Shown: positions 11,301-20,456, counted from the stretch's first letter. The stretch is 64,000 nucleotides of DNA from Odontesthes bonariensis (GCF_027942865.1 NC_134527.1:4504976-4568975); one strand, 5' to 3'. Notes: generated by a model not told the origin, from the letters alone. Translations and numbers: made by a program.

Positions 11301-12754
11301 TAACTGTACTTTAGCTTTGCTTTACTTTACTGTACTTTAGCTTTGATTTACTTTTCTTTACTTTAGCTATGCTTTACTTTACTGTACTTTAGCTTTGCTT
11401 TACTTTACTTTAGCTTTGCTTTACTTTACTGTACTTTAGCTTTGCTTCACTTTAGCTTTGCTTTACTTTACAGTACTTTACTTTACTTTACTTTACTTTA
11501 CTTTACTTTAGCTTTGCTTTACTTTACTTTAGCTTTGCTTTACTTTACTTTAGCTTTGCTTTACTTTACTGTACTTTAGCTTTGCTTTACTTTACTTTAG
11601 CTTTGCTTTACTTTACTTTACTGTACTGAACTTTAGCTTTGCTTTACTTTACTTTACTTTAGCTTTGCTTTACTTTACTTTACTTTACTTTAGCTTTGCT
11701 TTACTTTACTTTAGCTTTACTTTACTTTACTTTACTGTACTTTAGCTTTGCTTTACTTAACTGTACTTTAGCTTTGCTTTACTTTACTTTAGCTTTACTT
11801 TAGCTTTGCTTTAGCTTTACTTTACTTTAGCTTTACTTTTATTTAGCTTTAGCTTTACTTAAGCTTTACTTTAGCTTTATTTTACTTTAGCTTTACTTTT
11901 ATTTAGCTTTGCTTTACTTTACTTTAGCTTTACTTCACTTAAGCTTTCAAGGTTTCTCAGCGGTCTGTGTGTGTTTCTGTGTGCAGCACAACCTCAACAT
12001 CATCCACCGGGACCTGAAGGCGGAGAACGTTCTGTTCACCAGCAGCGGCTGCGTGAAGGTGGCCGACTTCGGCTTCAGCACGCAGGTGTCGAACCGCAAC
12101 CAGACCCTGGACACCTTCTGCGGCTCGCCGCCCTACGCGGCCCCGGAGCTCTTCAGGGACGAGTCCTACATGGGGCCTCAAGTGGACATATGGGCCATGG
12201 GGGTCCTGCTCTTCTTCATGGTGACCGGTTCCATGCCGTTCCGCGCCGAAACCATGGGCAAGCTGCGGCGCTGCATCATCGAAGGCAGCTACACCATCCC
12301 CCCCTGGGTGCCCGGCCCCTGCCAGCGGCTCATCAGGGGCATCTTGAAGAGCGTCCCCGCCGAGCGCTACGCCATCGACCAGATGCTGGGCTGCGATTGG
12401 CTCTTGCCTGTGGAGTTCCCCTGGTCGCTGCTTCCTCCCGAACCGCCGAGCGCTCTGCAGAACCTGCTGGACTCTGAGAACGGCAACCTGGAGGAGGACG
12501 AGGAGGAGGAGGAGGAGGTCCGGAGCTCCCTGGAGGAGCTCGGTATCATGGCGGAGCACCTCCAGAACAACCGGCTCAAAGACAGCCGCAGCCCCATCAT
12601 CGGGGCGTACCGCATTCTGCGGCACCGCGTTCAGAAGAACCGGGGCTGCGACTGTCCGCCGGTGGTCCGAGGCATGGTGAGGGACCCCAAGAGGGAGGGG
12701 CTTCGGGCCTACAGGGGCCTCAGGCACACCTCCAAGTTCTGCGTGCTTTCATAG
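2115..12754 (+). CDS. nim1k: NIM1-type serine/threonine kinase, whole gene (3 coding exons, 433 aa)
   Basis: Joining 2115-2379, 9033-9301 and 11987-12754 gives one continuous 433-residue frame, close to the roughly 436 residues of mammalian NIM1K. Visible kinase parts: glycine loop [11 protein letters not shown] (69-79), VALK lysine K94, alpha-C glutamate E112 in [11 protein letters not shown] at 185-187, DFG at 205-207, activation-loop T221 in [15 protein letters not shown], and APE at 230-232. The C-terminal part has an acidic run (347-356) and a conserved tail [17 protein letters not shown]1 belongs to the AMPK-related (CAMKL) kinases and is activated by LKB1 at the loop threonine. No catalytic residue is lost, so an active enzyme is expected. 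The start chosen is the ATG two bases after a good acceptor; an ATG 18 bases upstream (2097) lies in frame but before that acceptor. Both introns carry giant CTTTA arrays. Confidence 0.93.
2515..2684 (+). repeat. Dispersed repeat, 5' part, split by a MITE
   Basis: This matches the repeat at 1863-2070 (tagcgccaaatacaacaaatg core). It breaks off after caaaaacagtttcc and resumes at 4450 with gctaaggaaaccaacagatt, exactly the continuation seen in the unbroken copy at 2030-2060. The MITE at 2685-4449 therefore landed inside it. Confidence 0.7.
2685..4449 (-). mobile_element. CACTGGAAAAA MITE copy 1, itself interrupted
   Basis: Its ends are cactggaaaaaat (2685) and atttttccagtg (ending 4449), a terminal inverted repeat shared with six further copies in this window. 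The internal order matches those copies until 2944, stops, and resumes at 4291. The gap is a later TTAA-type insertion. A TA flanks each side (cctaCACTGG and CCAGTGta). It carries no coding capacity. Confidence 0.75.
2945..4290. mobile_element. Non-autonomous element with TTTAA target duplication, nested in the MITE
   Basis: Read outward from each end, the termini are atgcctacagaaag and aggccaacagaaag (12 of 14 identical). They are flanked by tttaa at 2940-2944 and 4291-4295. The sequence around the joint, cacttttaactcaaaag, is the intact form in sister MITE copies. A TTAA-containing target duplication is typical of piggyBac-type elements. The 1.35 kb interior has no transposase frame. It includes a stretch (about 3300-3575) shared with the TTCGAACACAG MITE, a GC-rich part with short inverted repeats (ccacctggcggagag near 3830 facing ctctccgccaggtgg near 3850), and an mRNA-like TGACGTCA motif. 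Confidence 0.65.
4450..4700 (+). repeat. Dispersed repeat, 3' part
   Basis: This continues the repeat split at 2684. It includes a segment often seen in fish genomes (gtgggaggaaaaacttcctt, then gaagaaacctctggcagaac) before grading into unique DNA. Confidence 0.55.
4985..5660 (-). repeat. Two LINE-type 3' end fragments
   Basis: At 4987-5070, aggcaaggcaagtttatttg and gattcaaagtgctttagaga read in reverse as the 3' end of an L2-like element. At 5230-5340, tttacagcaggtaataaata and agagaagaagaagtaaaaac recur at 21248-21345 in gadd45g copy B intron 1. The stretch to 5640 (cctgggggcagctttgagaa) looks like the reversed upstream part of the same element. All are truncated and non-coding. Confidence 0.5.
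5664..6184 (-). mobile_element. ACTGTAAAA-rich MITE, copy 2
   Basis: It opens cactgtaaagaattgctg and ends tttacagtg. The first 250 bases are the inverted form of the copy at 1582-1853. The interior also holds a retrotransposon-tail-like fragment around 6083-6145 (gaatttcccccattggggga, then a ttctattctatt run), which suggests an insertion. Confidence 0.55.
6285..8798 (+). repeat. CTTTA/GCTTTA satellite array 1 in nim1k intron 1
   Basis: About 2.5 kb is made almost only of CTTTA, GCTTTA and GCTTTG words, read in the transcription direction of nim1k. A higher-order block recurs many times, roughly AGCTTTGCTTTACTTTACTT followed by TAGCTCTACTTTAGC. Variants with GCTCTAC and CGCTTTA are frequent here, and a distal part (8170-8770) has TTTATTTTTACTTTAGC. 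The sense strand is pyrimidine-rich with a TTTAG or TTTAC every 5-11 bases. Confidence 0.95.
9033..9301 (+). CDS. nim1k: nim1k coding exon 2
   Basis: The exon encodes residues 89-178, with the VALK lysine (K94), LSREISSM (alpha-C), [20 protein letters not shown] (hinge) and SAIKYM. The acceptor is ccccccccacag|at, and the donor is tacatg|gtgggt at 9301/9302 (phase 0). The exon is GC-rich, in strong contrast with the AT-rich arrays on both sides. The downstream array begins only about 50 bases after the donor. Confidence 0.92.
9302..11986 (+). other. nim1k: nim1k intron 2 (2.7 kb), almost entirely satellite
   Basis: The donor gtgggtgctgg is followed by about 45 unique bases, then the CTTTA array to about 11949, then a short unique acceptor region ending in tctgtgtgcag. 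No other feature is seen. Confidence 0.88.
9350..11949 (+). repeat. CTTTA/CTGTAC satellite array 2 in nim1k intron 2
   Basis: About 2.6 kb of the same CTTTA family, but with a different sub-structure. The dominant block is TTTAGCTTTGCTTTACTTTA followed by CTGTAC. CTGTAC is repeated throughout and is absent, as far as I can see, from array 1, while the GCTCTAC variant of array 1 is missing here. The arrays therefore expanded separately from a shared seed. Confidence 0.95.
11987..12754 (+). CDS. nim1k: nim1k coding exon 3 (catalytic loop to C-terminus)
   Basis: The exon encodes residues 179-433. It has HRDLKAEN (185-192), DFGFST (205-210), the activation loop [18 protein letters not shown], the [20 protein letters not shown] helix region, an acidic linker ([10 protein letters not shown]) and the NIM1-specific tail with [11 protein letters not shown] and [14 protein letters not shown]. 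The stop TAG is at 12752-12754. The acceptor is gtgtgcag|cac. About 770 bases of high-GC coding DNA are free of frameshifts. Confidence 0.94.
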   Translation, partial: HNLNIIHRDLKAENVLFTSSGCVKVADFGFSTQVSNRNQTLDTFCGSPPYAAPELFRDESYMGPQVDIWAMGVLLFFMVTGSMPFRAETMGKLRRCIIEGSYTIPPWVPGPCQRLIRGILKSVPAERYAIDQMLGCDWLLPVEFPWSLLPPEPPSALQNLLDSENGNLEEDEEEEEEVRSSLEELGIMAEHLQNNRLKDSRSPIIGAYRILRHRVQKNRGCDCPPVVRGMVRDPKREGLRAYRGLRHTSKFCVLS

Positions 12755-12893
12755 GAAGTCATTCCACCATAAAGAACACTCTGTACAGACTTCTTTTTAT
12801 ACTGACGCGTTAAAAACACAGTGTTTTTACACTTTGTAGCTTTGTTTTACTCTGTCAAAGGCAACTTTTTAGGTAGCCTTACATGTATATATA

Positions 12894-12896
<3 letters not shown>

Positions 12897-12928
<32 letters not shown>
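12897..12928 (+). repeat. (GT)n microsatellite
   Basis: About sixteen GT units directly after tatatatatctgtg, within the nim1k 3' UTR. Confidence 0.9.
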
Positions 12929-12930
<2 letters not shown>

Positions 12931-13236
12931 GTGCCTGGTGAAACGAACAAAGGTAAAAGCTGAGTCTGTTCAAATCATTAAATGATTAGATTTTTTTCCC
13001 AAAGAAGTAAAACTATCGAGCACTTTAAGATTTTTTTACACGAAACATAAAAAAACAACAAAGCTGCATTACTGATTTATCAATTTTCTCTTTTTATCAA
13101 GCGATCCAATAACAGTAAAACTGTGAACTGAACATAAAGTGATTTTTAAAAAAAAAGAGACGTGTGTGGTGCTGATCTTTCATCTGAGAAAGGGTTAATC
13201 ACGTGTTCTCCCATCAGAATGCTAATTGTTTCTGAT

Positions 13237-13242
13237 AATAAA
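13237..13242 (+). terminator. nim1k: Poly(A) signal AATAAA, nim1k
   Basis: An AATAAA about 480 bases after the stop is followed by a GT- and T-rich stretch (gtgggtttttttttttaaag). It is the first canonical signal downstream. Confidence 0.55.
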
Positions 13243-13260
13243 GTGGGTTTTTTTTTTTAA

Positions 13261-13810
13261 AGTGCAGGTTTCATTGTTGTGGAGCAGGTGGAGCAGAGCC
13301 TGTTTACCAAAGTTTCACCAAGTGTCTGCGAGTAAATACCGGCCCGACAGCAGCTGGCGGGGCACCAGATGACATCCAGGAGCCCCCCCTTCCCTTTATT
13401 CTCTTCACAATAACCAGCACAAACCCTCCAGCATTGGCCTAACTAACCCACCCACACACACACACACCCCCCCCCCCTCGGACTCCACCCAGCCTTACCC
13501 TGCCCGACCCCCACCTGCACGGAGTGGCAGATGGCGCGGCGTGGCAGCGGAGACATCTGCCGGCCAGACAATGGAGGCTCTGTGCGGACCGCTGGAGCTG
13601 ACAGGCCGGGGAGCTGCGCCATTGTGGGCCGCACCATACACATGCAGATGAGGGGGCGGACCCCCAACTCCAACCCCCCCCCCCCGTAAACACAGGGAGC
13701 AGATGACGGGCCTCAGAGCCTCATATGCAAATCTTTCTCGGTCTCATTCTTCTCCAACCCGCAGCTTTGCAAAACAAAGTGAAAACACAACTGCAAAAGT
13801 CACATTTCAA
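13261..13810. other. Short intergenic space between convergent nim1k and gadd45g A
   Basis: GC-rich DNA with C- and CA-runs (13455-13478, 13675-13686). No gene was seen. The chance open frames on minus are compositionally biased. Confidence 0.5.
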
Positions 13811-13816
13811 CGTTTT

Positions 13817-13822
13817 TTTATT
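13817..13822 (-). terminator. gadd45g: Candidate poly(A) signal, gadd45g copy A
   Basis: TTTATT on plus is AATAAA on minus, about 780 bases past the copy A stop. The copy B gene has its AATAAA about 920 bases past its stop, so the spacing is comparable. Confidence 0.4.
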
Positions 13823-14603
13823 GAGTTTTTCTTTCAGCTTCCATTATCTGCACAGTGAAACTGCTAACAACAAGAATAAAGTTTGTTTCCAGCGTTGTTC
13901 CGAAATGATCAGCAGCCTACACATATTAAAACAAATCTTCTTTTTTTTAAAACATTTTTCTTCAGCATTCATCTGAATGTTTCTAAGATATTCAAACATA
14001 ATTTACATAACTTAATTTAGTCGTTTTCTAAAGTGAAACCTTTAGATAAAGGACATTTCTTTCTTTTTTTTTAAGTTTTCGAATATTTTTTTGTCATTTT
14101 TAAATTTCTAAAGTGAAACCTTTAGAGAATTAAGACTATTCTGGAAAGTGGGAAACTTCTCCGCTGACTGCAACTTGCTGTGGTGTTGCTCAGCAAAGAG
14201 GCCATCTTTAAAAAGTCCCTTTTTAAGAAGGCCTCTTCCTCGGCACCGCTTCTTCTCCTGCTGCGCGTGCTTCAACGTGCGACTTCTGCTCTGCGGGAGC
14301 GCAGGACGCAGAAGCCGCTTCTCCTTCCTCTCCAAACCTCATCCGCACAAAGAATGAGGGTCGATGCGTCGCTCTCGTGGCATACCTGACCTCATTCACA
14401 GAAAGAATGAGAGCCATCTTGGCATGGACGGGACGAGAGGCGACATTCACGGGGGGGCCCCTCGGGCCGGCGCCGCGCTGCCTGGACGGGAATCCTCCTC
14501 AGGAGCATCCAGGGATGAGCAGAAACAGCTTCATCCTGTTGGTCAGGATGAATATTTCCAGGTGAGAAGCTTTGCAGCATCTGAGCAGGTGAGGCGGCCC
14601 AGA

Positions 14604-14717
14604 TCAGCGCCCGGGGAGGCTGATCTCAGGGACCCAGTCGTTCAGGCGGCGGCTCTCCTCACAGAACAGGTGCAGCTTCTCCAGAGCGGGGTCCTCCCAC
14701 GAGCCGTCGGCCGGGTT
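14604..14717 (-). CDS. gadd45g: gadd45g copy A coding exon 3
   Basis: 37 codons plus [23 protein letters not shown], then the [17 protein letters not shown] end. The acceptor is gaacag|aacccgg. The protein is identical to that of copy B. Confidence 0.93.
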   Translation of the reverse strand, partial: NPADGSWEDPALEKLHLFCEESRRLNDWVPEISLPGR

Positions 14718-15590
14718 CTGTTCAAAAGGAGAAAGGAAAGTGGTCTGAGTGACAGCTTTCTGTAAACAGGCGCCTTCAGATGTTGAGCTCTACGCATGGG
14801 CGTCGCACCCGTGGGGGACTTTAACAGCAAGATGATTTCACCTTTTTGAATTTTCAATGACCAAATAAAGTTTTAACAAATCATAAAATGTGTTTTAAAG
14901 ACTGTAGAATAATTCCATCCAGATTTGAGCAGTGTAACTATTGTAGTTTCCATACAGGACCTCGTTTAGGGCGATTAAAAATGCAGTGAAATGGCCCTTT
15001 ATGCCCATCCATTTAATTTGTGAATCGGATGCCAGCTTCAGCGTCGTGTCTCTGGGCTTGATGTGCCCCCCCTGGAACACCCCCACATGTAAAATCCCTG
15101 CTCCTGCTCTGAGCTCTACGCACCGTGATGAGGACGCAGTGCGCGTCTTCCAGCTGCTCCGCCTCGGCTCCAACGATGGCGGCCAGGCGCTGCGTGCCGC
15201 TCACCCTCACGATGCTGATGGCGTTGTCGAAGCAGAAGGACTGGATGAGGGTGAAGTGGATCTGGAGAGCGATGTCGCACTCAAACTCCTCGTCGATGGC
15301 CAGGATGCAGAAGGACACGCTGTCCGGGTCTCTGTGGGAAACACGACAAAAAGAGCTCCGTGAGATTTTACTCACGACAGATTAAAAACAAAAATGTCTG
15401 CAAATGATGAGAAAGTTGCAGCTGTCACAGCTGAGCTTCATACTTACAGATTCATGACTTTGGCGCACTCGTAGACCCCCACGGTGAGGGAGTCGTTGTC
15501 CTTAGCCGCCACCAGGACCTCCTCCAGGGCTTGGCCGGCGCACGGAGCGCGCTCGGCGGGTTTCTGGATCAGGATTTCCTCAAGAGTCAT
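14604..15590 (-). CDS. gadd45g: GADD45 gamma, copy A (3 coding exons, 154 aa)
   Basis: The exons on minus are 15590-15448, 15331-15124 and 14717-14604, with phase-2 and phase-0 junctions and GT-AG ends. The protein starts [20 protein letters not shown], then [20 protein letters not shown], and has the GADD45 core [16 protein letters not shown] and a tail ending [16 protein letters not shown]45 proteins are small acidic L7Ae-fold stress sensors that bind MEKK4, PCNA and CDK1/cyclin B and act in the nucleus and cytoplasm. RLAAIVGA and [20 protein letters not shown] agree with gamma rather than alpha or beta. Length is normal for the family. It is convergent with nim1k and divergent from copy B. 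Confidence 0.9.
15124..15331 (-). CDS. gadd45g: gadd45g copy A coding exon 2
   Basis: 69 codons plus one completing base: [15 protein letters not shown] onward to DAHCVLIT. The protein sequence is identical to copy B exon 2. The acceptor is cccacag|ag and the donor atcacg|gtgcgt. It includes the [11 protein letters not shown] helix, the dimer and partner-binding core. Confidence 0.93.
15448..15590 (-). CDS. gadd45g: gadd45g copy A coding exon 1
   Basis: 47 codons plus two bases, starting at the ATG read from 15590. The MTLEE start is typical of GADD45 proteins, and an upstream in-frame ATG at 15689 lies close to the expected cap site, so it is less likely. The donor on minus is aatct|gtaagt. 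Confidence 0.9.
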
Positions 15591-15704
15591 GATGGAAACG
15601 GTGAAGATATTCCGCAGCGGGAGAGCTGGACACAGAGTTCGGTGTCTGAGAGTAAAAAAAAATCCGCGAGAGAGCAGAGTGCCTTCCACGCGGCGCTCCT
15701 CTTC

Positions 15705-15711
15705 TTTTATA
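15705..15711 (-). promoter_or_regulatory. gadd45g: TATA box of gadd45g copy A
   Basis: TATAAAA on minus (ttttata on plus), about 115 bases before the start codon. An inverted CCAAT box lies 41 bases further upstream. Confidence 0.7.
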
Positions 15712-15751
15712 GCGCGCAGCTCGTGCTGGGCAGTGAAAGCGCCGCGCCCTG

Positions 15752-15756
15752 ATTGG
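15752..15756 (-). promoter_or_regulatory. gadd45g: CCAAT box of gadd45g copy A
   Basis: ATTGG on plus within ctgattggctgg is CCAAT on minus. With the TATA box it forms the same two-element layout as in copy B. Confidence 0.6.
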
Positions 15757-18039
15757 CTGGAGCTGAATGGTGTATTGGTATGATAATGCTATTGTCACAC
15801 TCTGGCTCGTGGCAGATTGATGGGGGTCACAGAGCCGCGCACGTTCCCTTCTGCACGCAACAGCCCGGCACGGAACTAAAAATAGCTTCATTAATTAATT
15901 TGAAAGCTTTGCTGTTTGGCTAAAAAACATTTATCTTTAGCATTTATCTGCTAAACTCTGTGGGCTTAAAACATTACGGCAGGGATGCACCCTGCAAACC
16001 AGCTGCACCCCCCCCCCCCCCTTAAATAAGCCTTTCTGCAGAATATTTTGCACAGAAACTTCTTATTGTTGTTTTTGAGCGCTTTACTAAAACAAATTTG
16101 GTTTAAAACTACAAATCACCACCTCTGAGAGAGAAAACTCACCCAACTCTCAATGTTTTTTTCTCTTTTAATCTTGTCTTTTGGTGATAGTATTAAGGAG
16201 AAAGTGCGTAGCCCCCCCCCAGCAGAGAGAAAGGGCAGGTGGATGATGCCATCTGTGGACTAGAAGCGGGCCATAAAAACGGTCTCATTGTGCGCACAGA
16301 AGCCCCCTGTATTATCGCCCCCCCCCCCCTTCTCTCTCTCTTTCCATACAAATGCAAATGGCCAGCGCGTGCCAGAACTGCACTTACTACTGCTGGCCCA
16401 TGCTGACCACGTGGCCATCAGCTGTCCATAAAAAAAAAAAAAGGTTTTCTCTGGGGAGTCATAGAAGTGGATTCTGTTGAGCTTAACTTTACTGCACTTG
16501 TTTGGGCTGTTTAGTGCGCAGATGCTGCGCCATTTTTACGCATTGGAGCAGATCTCGTTTATTGGGTAGTAGCCTACTTCTCATCCATTAAATGCCCACC
16601 AACAACCCCCTGCAAGCCATCTTTTTTTCATTGCGCGATGAAACTTTTACGCACGAATCTCCATCACTGACAGAGCAGATTATCCAAAACATCTCGCGCT
16701 GACTTGCTGCTGTTTCATCAGCATGACAATGCAGAAACACATCGCGCATCAGGTCAGCCCTGCTGCCACGGCGCGCATGAGTGTGTGTGCGTGTGTGTGT
16801 GTGTGTGTGAGGGGGGGCTGCAGGCACAGGTTGGCGGTGATTGATTCAGCGCTATTGTTCTGCGGAGGGCAGAGCGGCAGATGGAGAACTGTCGCTATGA
16901 GGGGGACCACCTGCCCCCCTCCATATCCCCTAAACCTAAATCAACTTCGACCCCAGGGGCTCGTCGAGCTTTTGTGCACGGGTCTCCACATTTGGCGGCC
17001 TGTTGTCTGAGTTTAGATGACATCTGAATGCCAAAGAGGAGCGATGACGGTCCAAACATCTCACAAAGGAAAGTGTTGTCTCCAAACGCGTAAAAAGCAG
17101 ATAAACATCACCTGTTTGAGCCGTAAACACGTGTAAGAATGTCAAAAAGGTGTTTTACTCAACAACAAAACGCTTACCTGCATGCGCATGGCTGTTGTTT
17201 GTTTACACAAACCTCGCTTTCAGTTTTGTGTCCTCGCGCTGCAAACTTATCCGCCAATCAGCTGCGCCGCCAAAAGTCTGCTTTTGGATCCAGCTGACGG
17301 GGACTCCAACACTAAGCTATTTTAAGACGGGATCAGCTTGCATGACCGCAGGGCAGGCGCGTGCAAATCGAAACCGACCTATTGTTACTGCAGCACATCT
17401 GCCAGGCGGAGCGCGCGACAGGTGTCGGTGACCAAAGCTCCTTCTTTGTGGCCTGCGGTGACTCAGCGGAGCCAAAACCTCTGCGAGATAAAGGAAGCTG
17501 CCTCCAGCTGCCAGATAAGGCAAAGCTGCTTAGACGGAGAAATTAGGGGCAGACATTTAATCACCCTTATGTTGATCAGAAAAGTTAGTTTTGGAGTTAT
17601 TAAACGCCACACATTGAACGTAAAGCGTGCTGTGAATGCGTTTCTGCGTTTTGTTTAACTCGGACACTTAAAAAGCAGCGGCCTCTGCGCTCAGCAGGTG
17701 CCGCATGTCCCTCTTTGTCCGCCCTCTCTTCACCTCTCCTCCCCCCAGGGGACAGATGGCATCTTTCCGTTGCCATGGAGAGCGGCGCAGACAGAGAGAT
17801 GAAGCAAGCAGGCATCCCCAGATGCCACGCGCCCGAAGTGAGATCCGTCTTTAAGCATGCAAAGCAGTGGCGCGTGCCACTTCCTAATCTACAAAAAGAA
17901 AAAGAGAACAAAGTGTGAAATTGGCCACGAGTTAAAAAGAAAGAAGGAAAGAAAGAAAAGTCAACCCTACATCTAAATTCATTCTTACTGAAGAACAGCT
18001 AAGTTTGATGTCTTTTCCAACAACCTGAGAGTTTTAACA
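15757..18039. other. Divergent spacer between gadd45g copies, proximal unique part
   Basis: Mostly unique, fairly GC-rich DNA with C-runs at 16009-16021 and 16318-16329, a (GT)n at 16787-16809 and an AP-1-like TGACTCA at 17459-17465. A stretch at 16340-16430 (tacaaatgcaaatggccagc) and the region 17150-17560 look unique and could hold shared regulatory sites. I see no exon. Confidence 0.4.
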
Positions 18040-18667
18040 AGGGCTGGGCAACGATTAAAATGTTTAATCTATTAATCACATGATTTCCCTGATTAATCAC
18101 GATCGTTTGTACGCAAAAAATCCCAAAATGAATCCAAAAGTAGTGTATAGCTTTTAGCATTTAGCTTTATTTTAAATGTGCTGCCATATGAATGAAAGTG
18201 CCATAACATTTGTTGTGCAAACACACTTTTAACATCAGCATCTTTCTGTAGTTTTTCTGTAGAAGCCTCGCTCCACTGTCTGTTTCCTTGAATGACTTGC
18301 TGCTATCAGTTGTGTGTTTTGCCTTTAAGTGATATTTTAGACTGGAACTACTACGCTGAGAAGACAATTCAACTTGGCAGTGTTTACAGATGACTTTGGT
18401 TCTGTCCACTCCGCCGTCTGGAAGAACTTTGAAATGAAAATGGCCGAGTAAAAGTTCCGTACCCTTCTCCATGTTTGGTGGATCCGCCGATTACTTTCTT
18501 TTCCGGTTCCACAGCAGACAGCAACAGACTTTTACAAAATAAAAGCCTGTAAGCAGCAGACTTTTACAATAATAAAATAAATAAATACAATTTTTTTTAA
18601 ACAGCATTAATGCGTGATAAAATATTTATCGCCGTTAAATAATTAACGAGTTAACTTGCCCAGCCCT
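18040..18667 (-). mobile_element. hAT-type element with BED-finger remnant, copy 1
   Basis: The ends are agggctgggcaacgatt and gttaacttgcccagccct (inverted), flanked by ttttaaca and ttttaacc (7 of 8), an 8-base duplication as expected for hAT. On minus an open frame (18472-18167) encodes VICKHCQVELSSQRSSSSLK followed by YHLKAKH, a BED-type zinc finger (CxxC...HxxxxH), the N-terminal DNA-binding part of hAT transposases. No catalytic domain follows. A second copy is at 50214-50860. Confidence 0.8.
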
Positions 18668-18929
18668 TTTTAACCTTAAAGCTTTCCTCTCAGGGATGTT
18701 AAAGACCAGGAAAATGCTCTTTTTAAGGCACAAACCATATACGATGCTGTGTGAGACACCCCTCATTTCTTTATATTTTGCTTCCAAGCAGCCAGACCTT
18801 CTCATCATCTTTCTTTGGACAGAAGCTGCTTTTTCACTCGTTATCAGTCCAGTCCTCCTTAAACTTTCACTTAAACGTGATTTCTGAATAATTCAAGCAT
18901 AAAAAAGACACCTAACTCAAATGGTGAAC

Positions 18930-19400
18930 TAGTTTTGTGTCAATATTTATTTATTATTTATTATAACAGATCCCCATTAGTCCTCACCACAGTGATTCTT
19001 CCTGGGGTCCAAATATTCACACTTCAAACTACAAACATAATCCAATAAAATAAGATACAATCATTACAATTAAAACAAAACCAAATCTAACAAAATGGAA
19101 CTGAGATATAATGCAATTCAACCTTTAATTTGTTGCAAAAACAAAACAACAAAACATTCCATTCTACACATTGGGGAGTTTCAGAATAGGCCAACTAGCT
19201 AAAAATTGATTTCCTTGCTAATTACAGCTTATCTTAGTTTATTCTTGAAGCTTACTTTGTTGTTAATCATGGTTAAATGTAATGGGAGCTTATTCCAGTA
19301 TGTTCTATACATTGTAGTCTTCTTTAGCGCATTAGTTCTTGGTAAAGGCAGAGTAAAGTGAACACCAAAGCATATCTGGTAACACAGCCATGTCATTCGC
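18930..19400 (-). repeat. Uncharacterised dispersed repeat, probably a reversed LINE 3' end
   Basis: The sequence opens atttattataacagatcccc and attcttcctggggtccaaat, a form I associate with fish retrotransposon tails, and continues with A-rich DNA to about 19400. It has no coding frame. Family assignment is by general resemblance only. Confidence 0.35.
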
Positions 19401-19403
19401 TTA

Positions 19404-19864
19404 AGCTGTAAACTCTGTAAACTTTAGCAACATTTGAAACATTTTCAGGTGAGAAGGTAGTCGTTTAGATCCCCAACGTGTTGAAAACCTGACAAAATAC
19501 CGGCTGTTTACAATTTTGTTCCCACGAATTCGGCGCTACTAAAGCTAGCCGCAGTGAGCAACGCACTTCCTGTTATTTTCACAAAATAAAATACCCGTTG
19601 CCTTTTATCATAGGGAAAGCCATTACCATACAATTGGTGCTTTTGTTTTGAAAACAGGAAGTGAACCTACCCTCGTTGTAGCTAGCTTGAAACTGCCGTT
19701 TTGACAGGAAATGACGATCGGCGACGTCACGTTACGTTGCATCTTAGGTAGTTTGAGTATGAGTAGTAACCTCATGATGCATACCCAACATTTCGGAGAA
19801 TCTAGTATGCATCCGGGAACTTCTCACTTACTCAAACTCGCATACTAACTCAAAAAGTTAGTAT
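19404..19864 (+). mobile_element. TTCGAACACAG MITE, truncated copy
   Basis: It shares aaactctgtaaactttagca, cgaattcggcgctactaaag and gggaaagccattaccataca with the copies at 42120-42750, 45632-48507 and 61785-62409. Both outer ends, with the TTCGAA terminus, are missing. It ends after caaaaagttagta. Confidence 0.7.
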
Positions 19865-20141
19865 CCGAGCCAATGATTTGATAAAGCACGGCCTTTTTTC
19901 AGATTTTTTTAGATTTTTTCAGCTTTGCTAAATGATGATTATGTTTTGACTTCCTTAGAATTCCCATCAGATAGAGCGGCTGGTCTTTCTACACGAGAAG
20001 GCATCCATGTTTCTGCCATAAAAGACATGGAGAAGGAGGGTAATGTTCAAAAGATTCCAGTGCAGCACCATCTTGACCCCCCCTTCCACCCACGATTCCT
20101 CCACCTCTCTCACACCTGATTGCAGACTTTAACGCCTAAAT

Positions 20142-20456
20142 GTGATGCAACAGAGAGTTTGTGACTGTCTCACGAAATGGTGCGACACCATGTTCACCGA
20201 GGCAGCTTTTTACCACCTCAGAAACATCAACAGAGTTAAAGGTTTCCTCTCCCAAACAGACCAGGAGAAACTCATCCATGCAATCATCTCCAGCAGACTC
20301 CATCACTGTAACGCTCTTTTAACTGGACTTCCCACAAAGAGCATTAAACATCTGCAGCTCATCCAGAACGCTGCTGCTGGAGTTTTAACCCGGACTAAGA
20401 GATCTGAACACATCACAGCAGCTTTAAAGCAGATAAATTCAAAGATATCGTGCAGA
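20142..20456 (+). pseudogene. L2-clade LINE reverse-transcriptase fragment
   Basis: The frame reads FYHLRNINRVKGFLSQTDQE, then KLIHAIISSRLHHCNALLTG and LQLIQNAAAGVLTR, the conserved region late in the reverse transcriptase of L2-like non-LTR elements. It is cut off on both sides and has changed residues (SSRLHHCN, where SSRLDYCN is usual). It is a dead copy. Confidence 0.8.

Larger units (their letters stand above)
12755..13260 (+). other. nim1k: nim1k 3' UTR
   Basis: AT-rich unique DNA with a (GT)n microsatellite at about 12897-12928 and several short A/T runs. It ends near the poly(A) signal at 13237. Confidence 0.6.
14019..15331 (-). repeat. Inverted duplication, left arm (gadd45g A exon 2 to 3' UTR)
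   Basis: Read on minus, this arm matches 21704-23212 base for base over long stretches: exon 2, intron 2, exon 3 and the 3' UTR down to ttctaaaggtttcactttag. Differences are few: a short deletion relative to B in intron 2 (catttttagcatttttaat against catttttaat), the 176-base intron 2 duplication found only in B, and scattered substitutions. Homology stops at the exon 2 acceptor on one side and near 14019 on the other. Confidence 0.9.

Noticed and set aside
11957..12727. 256-codon frame antisense to nim1k exon 3
   Set aside because: It is a shadow of high-GC coding DNA. The plus frame has all the kinase motifs.
14364..14765. 133-codon frame antisense to gadd45g exon 3 (also 22454-22855)
   Set aside because: It is a shadow frame duplicated with the inverted arms. 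No domain.
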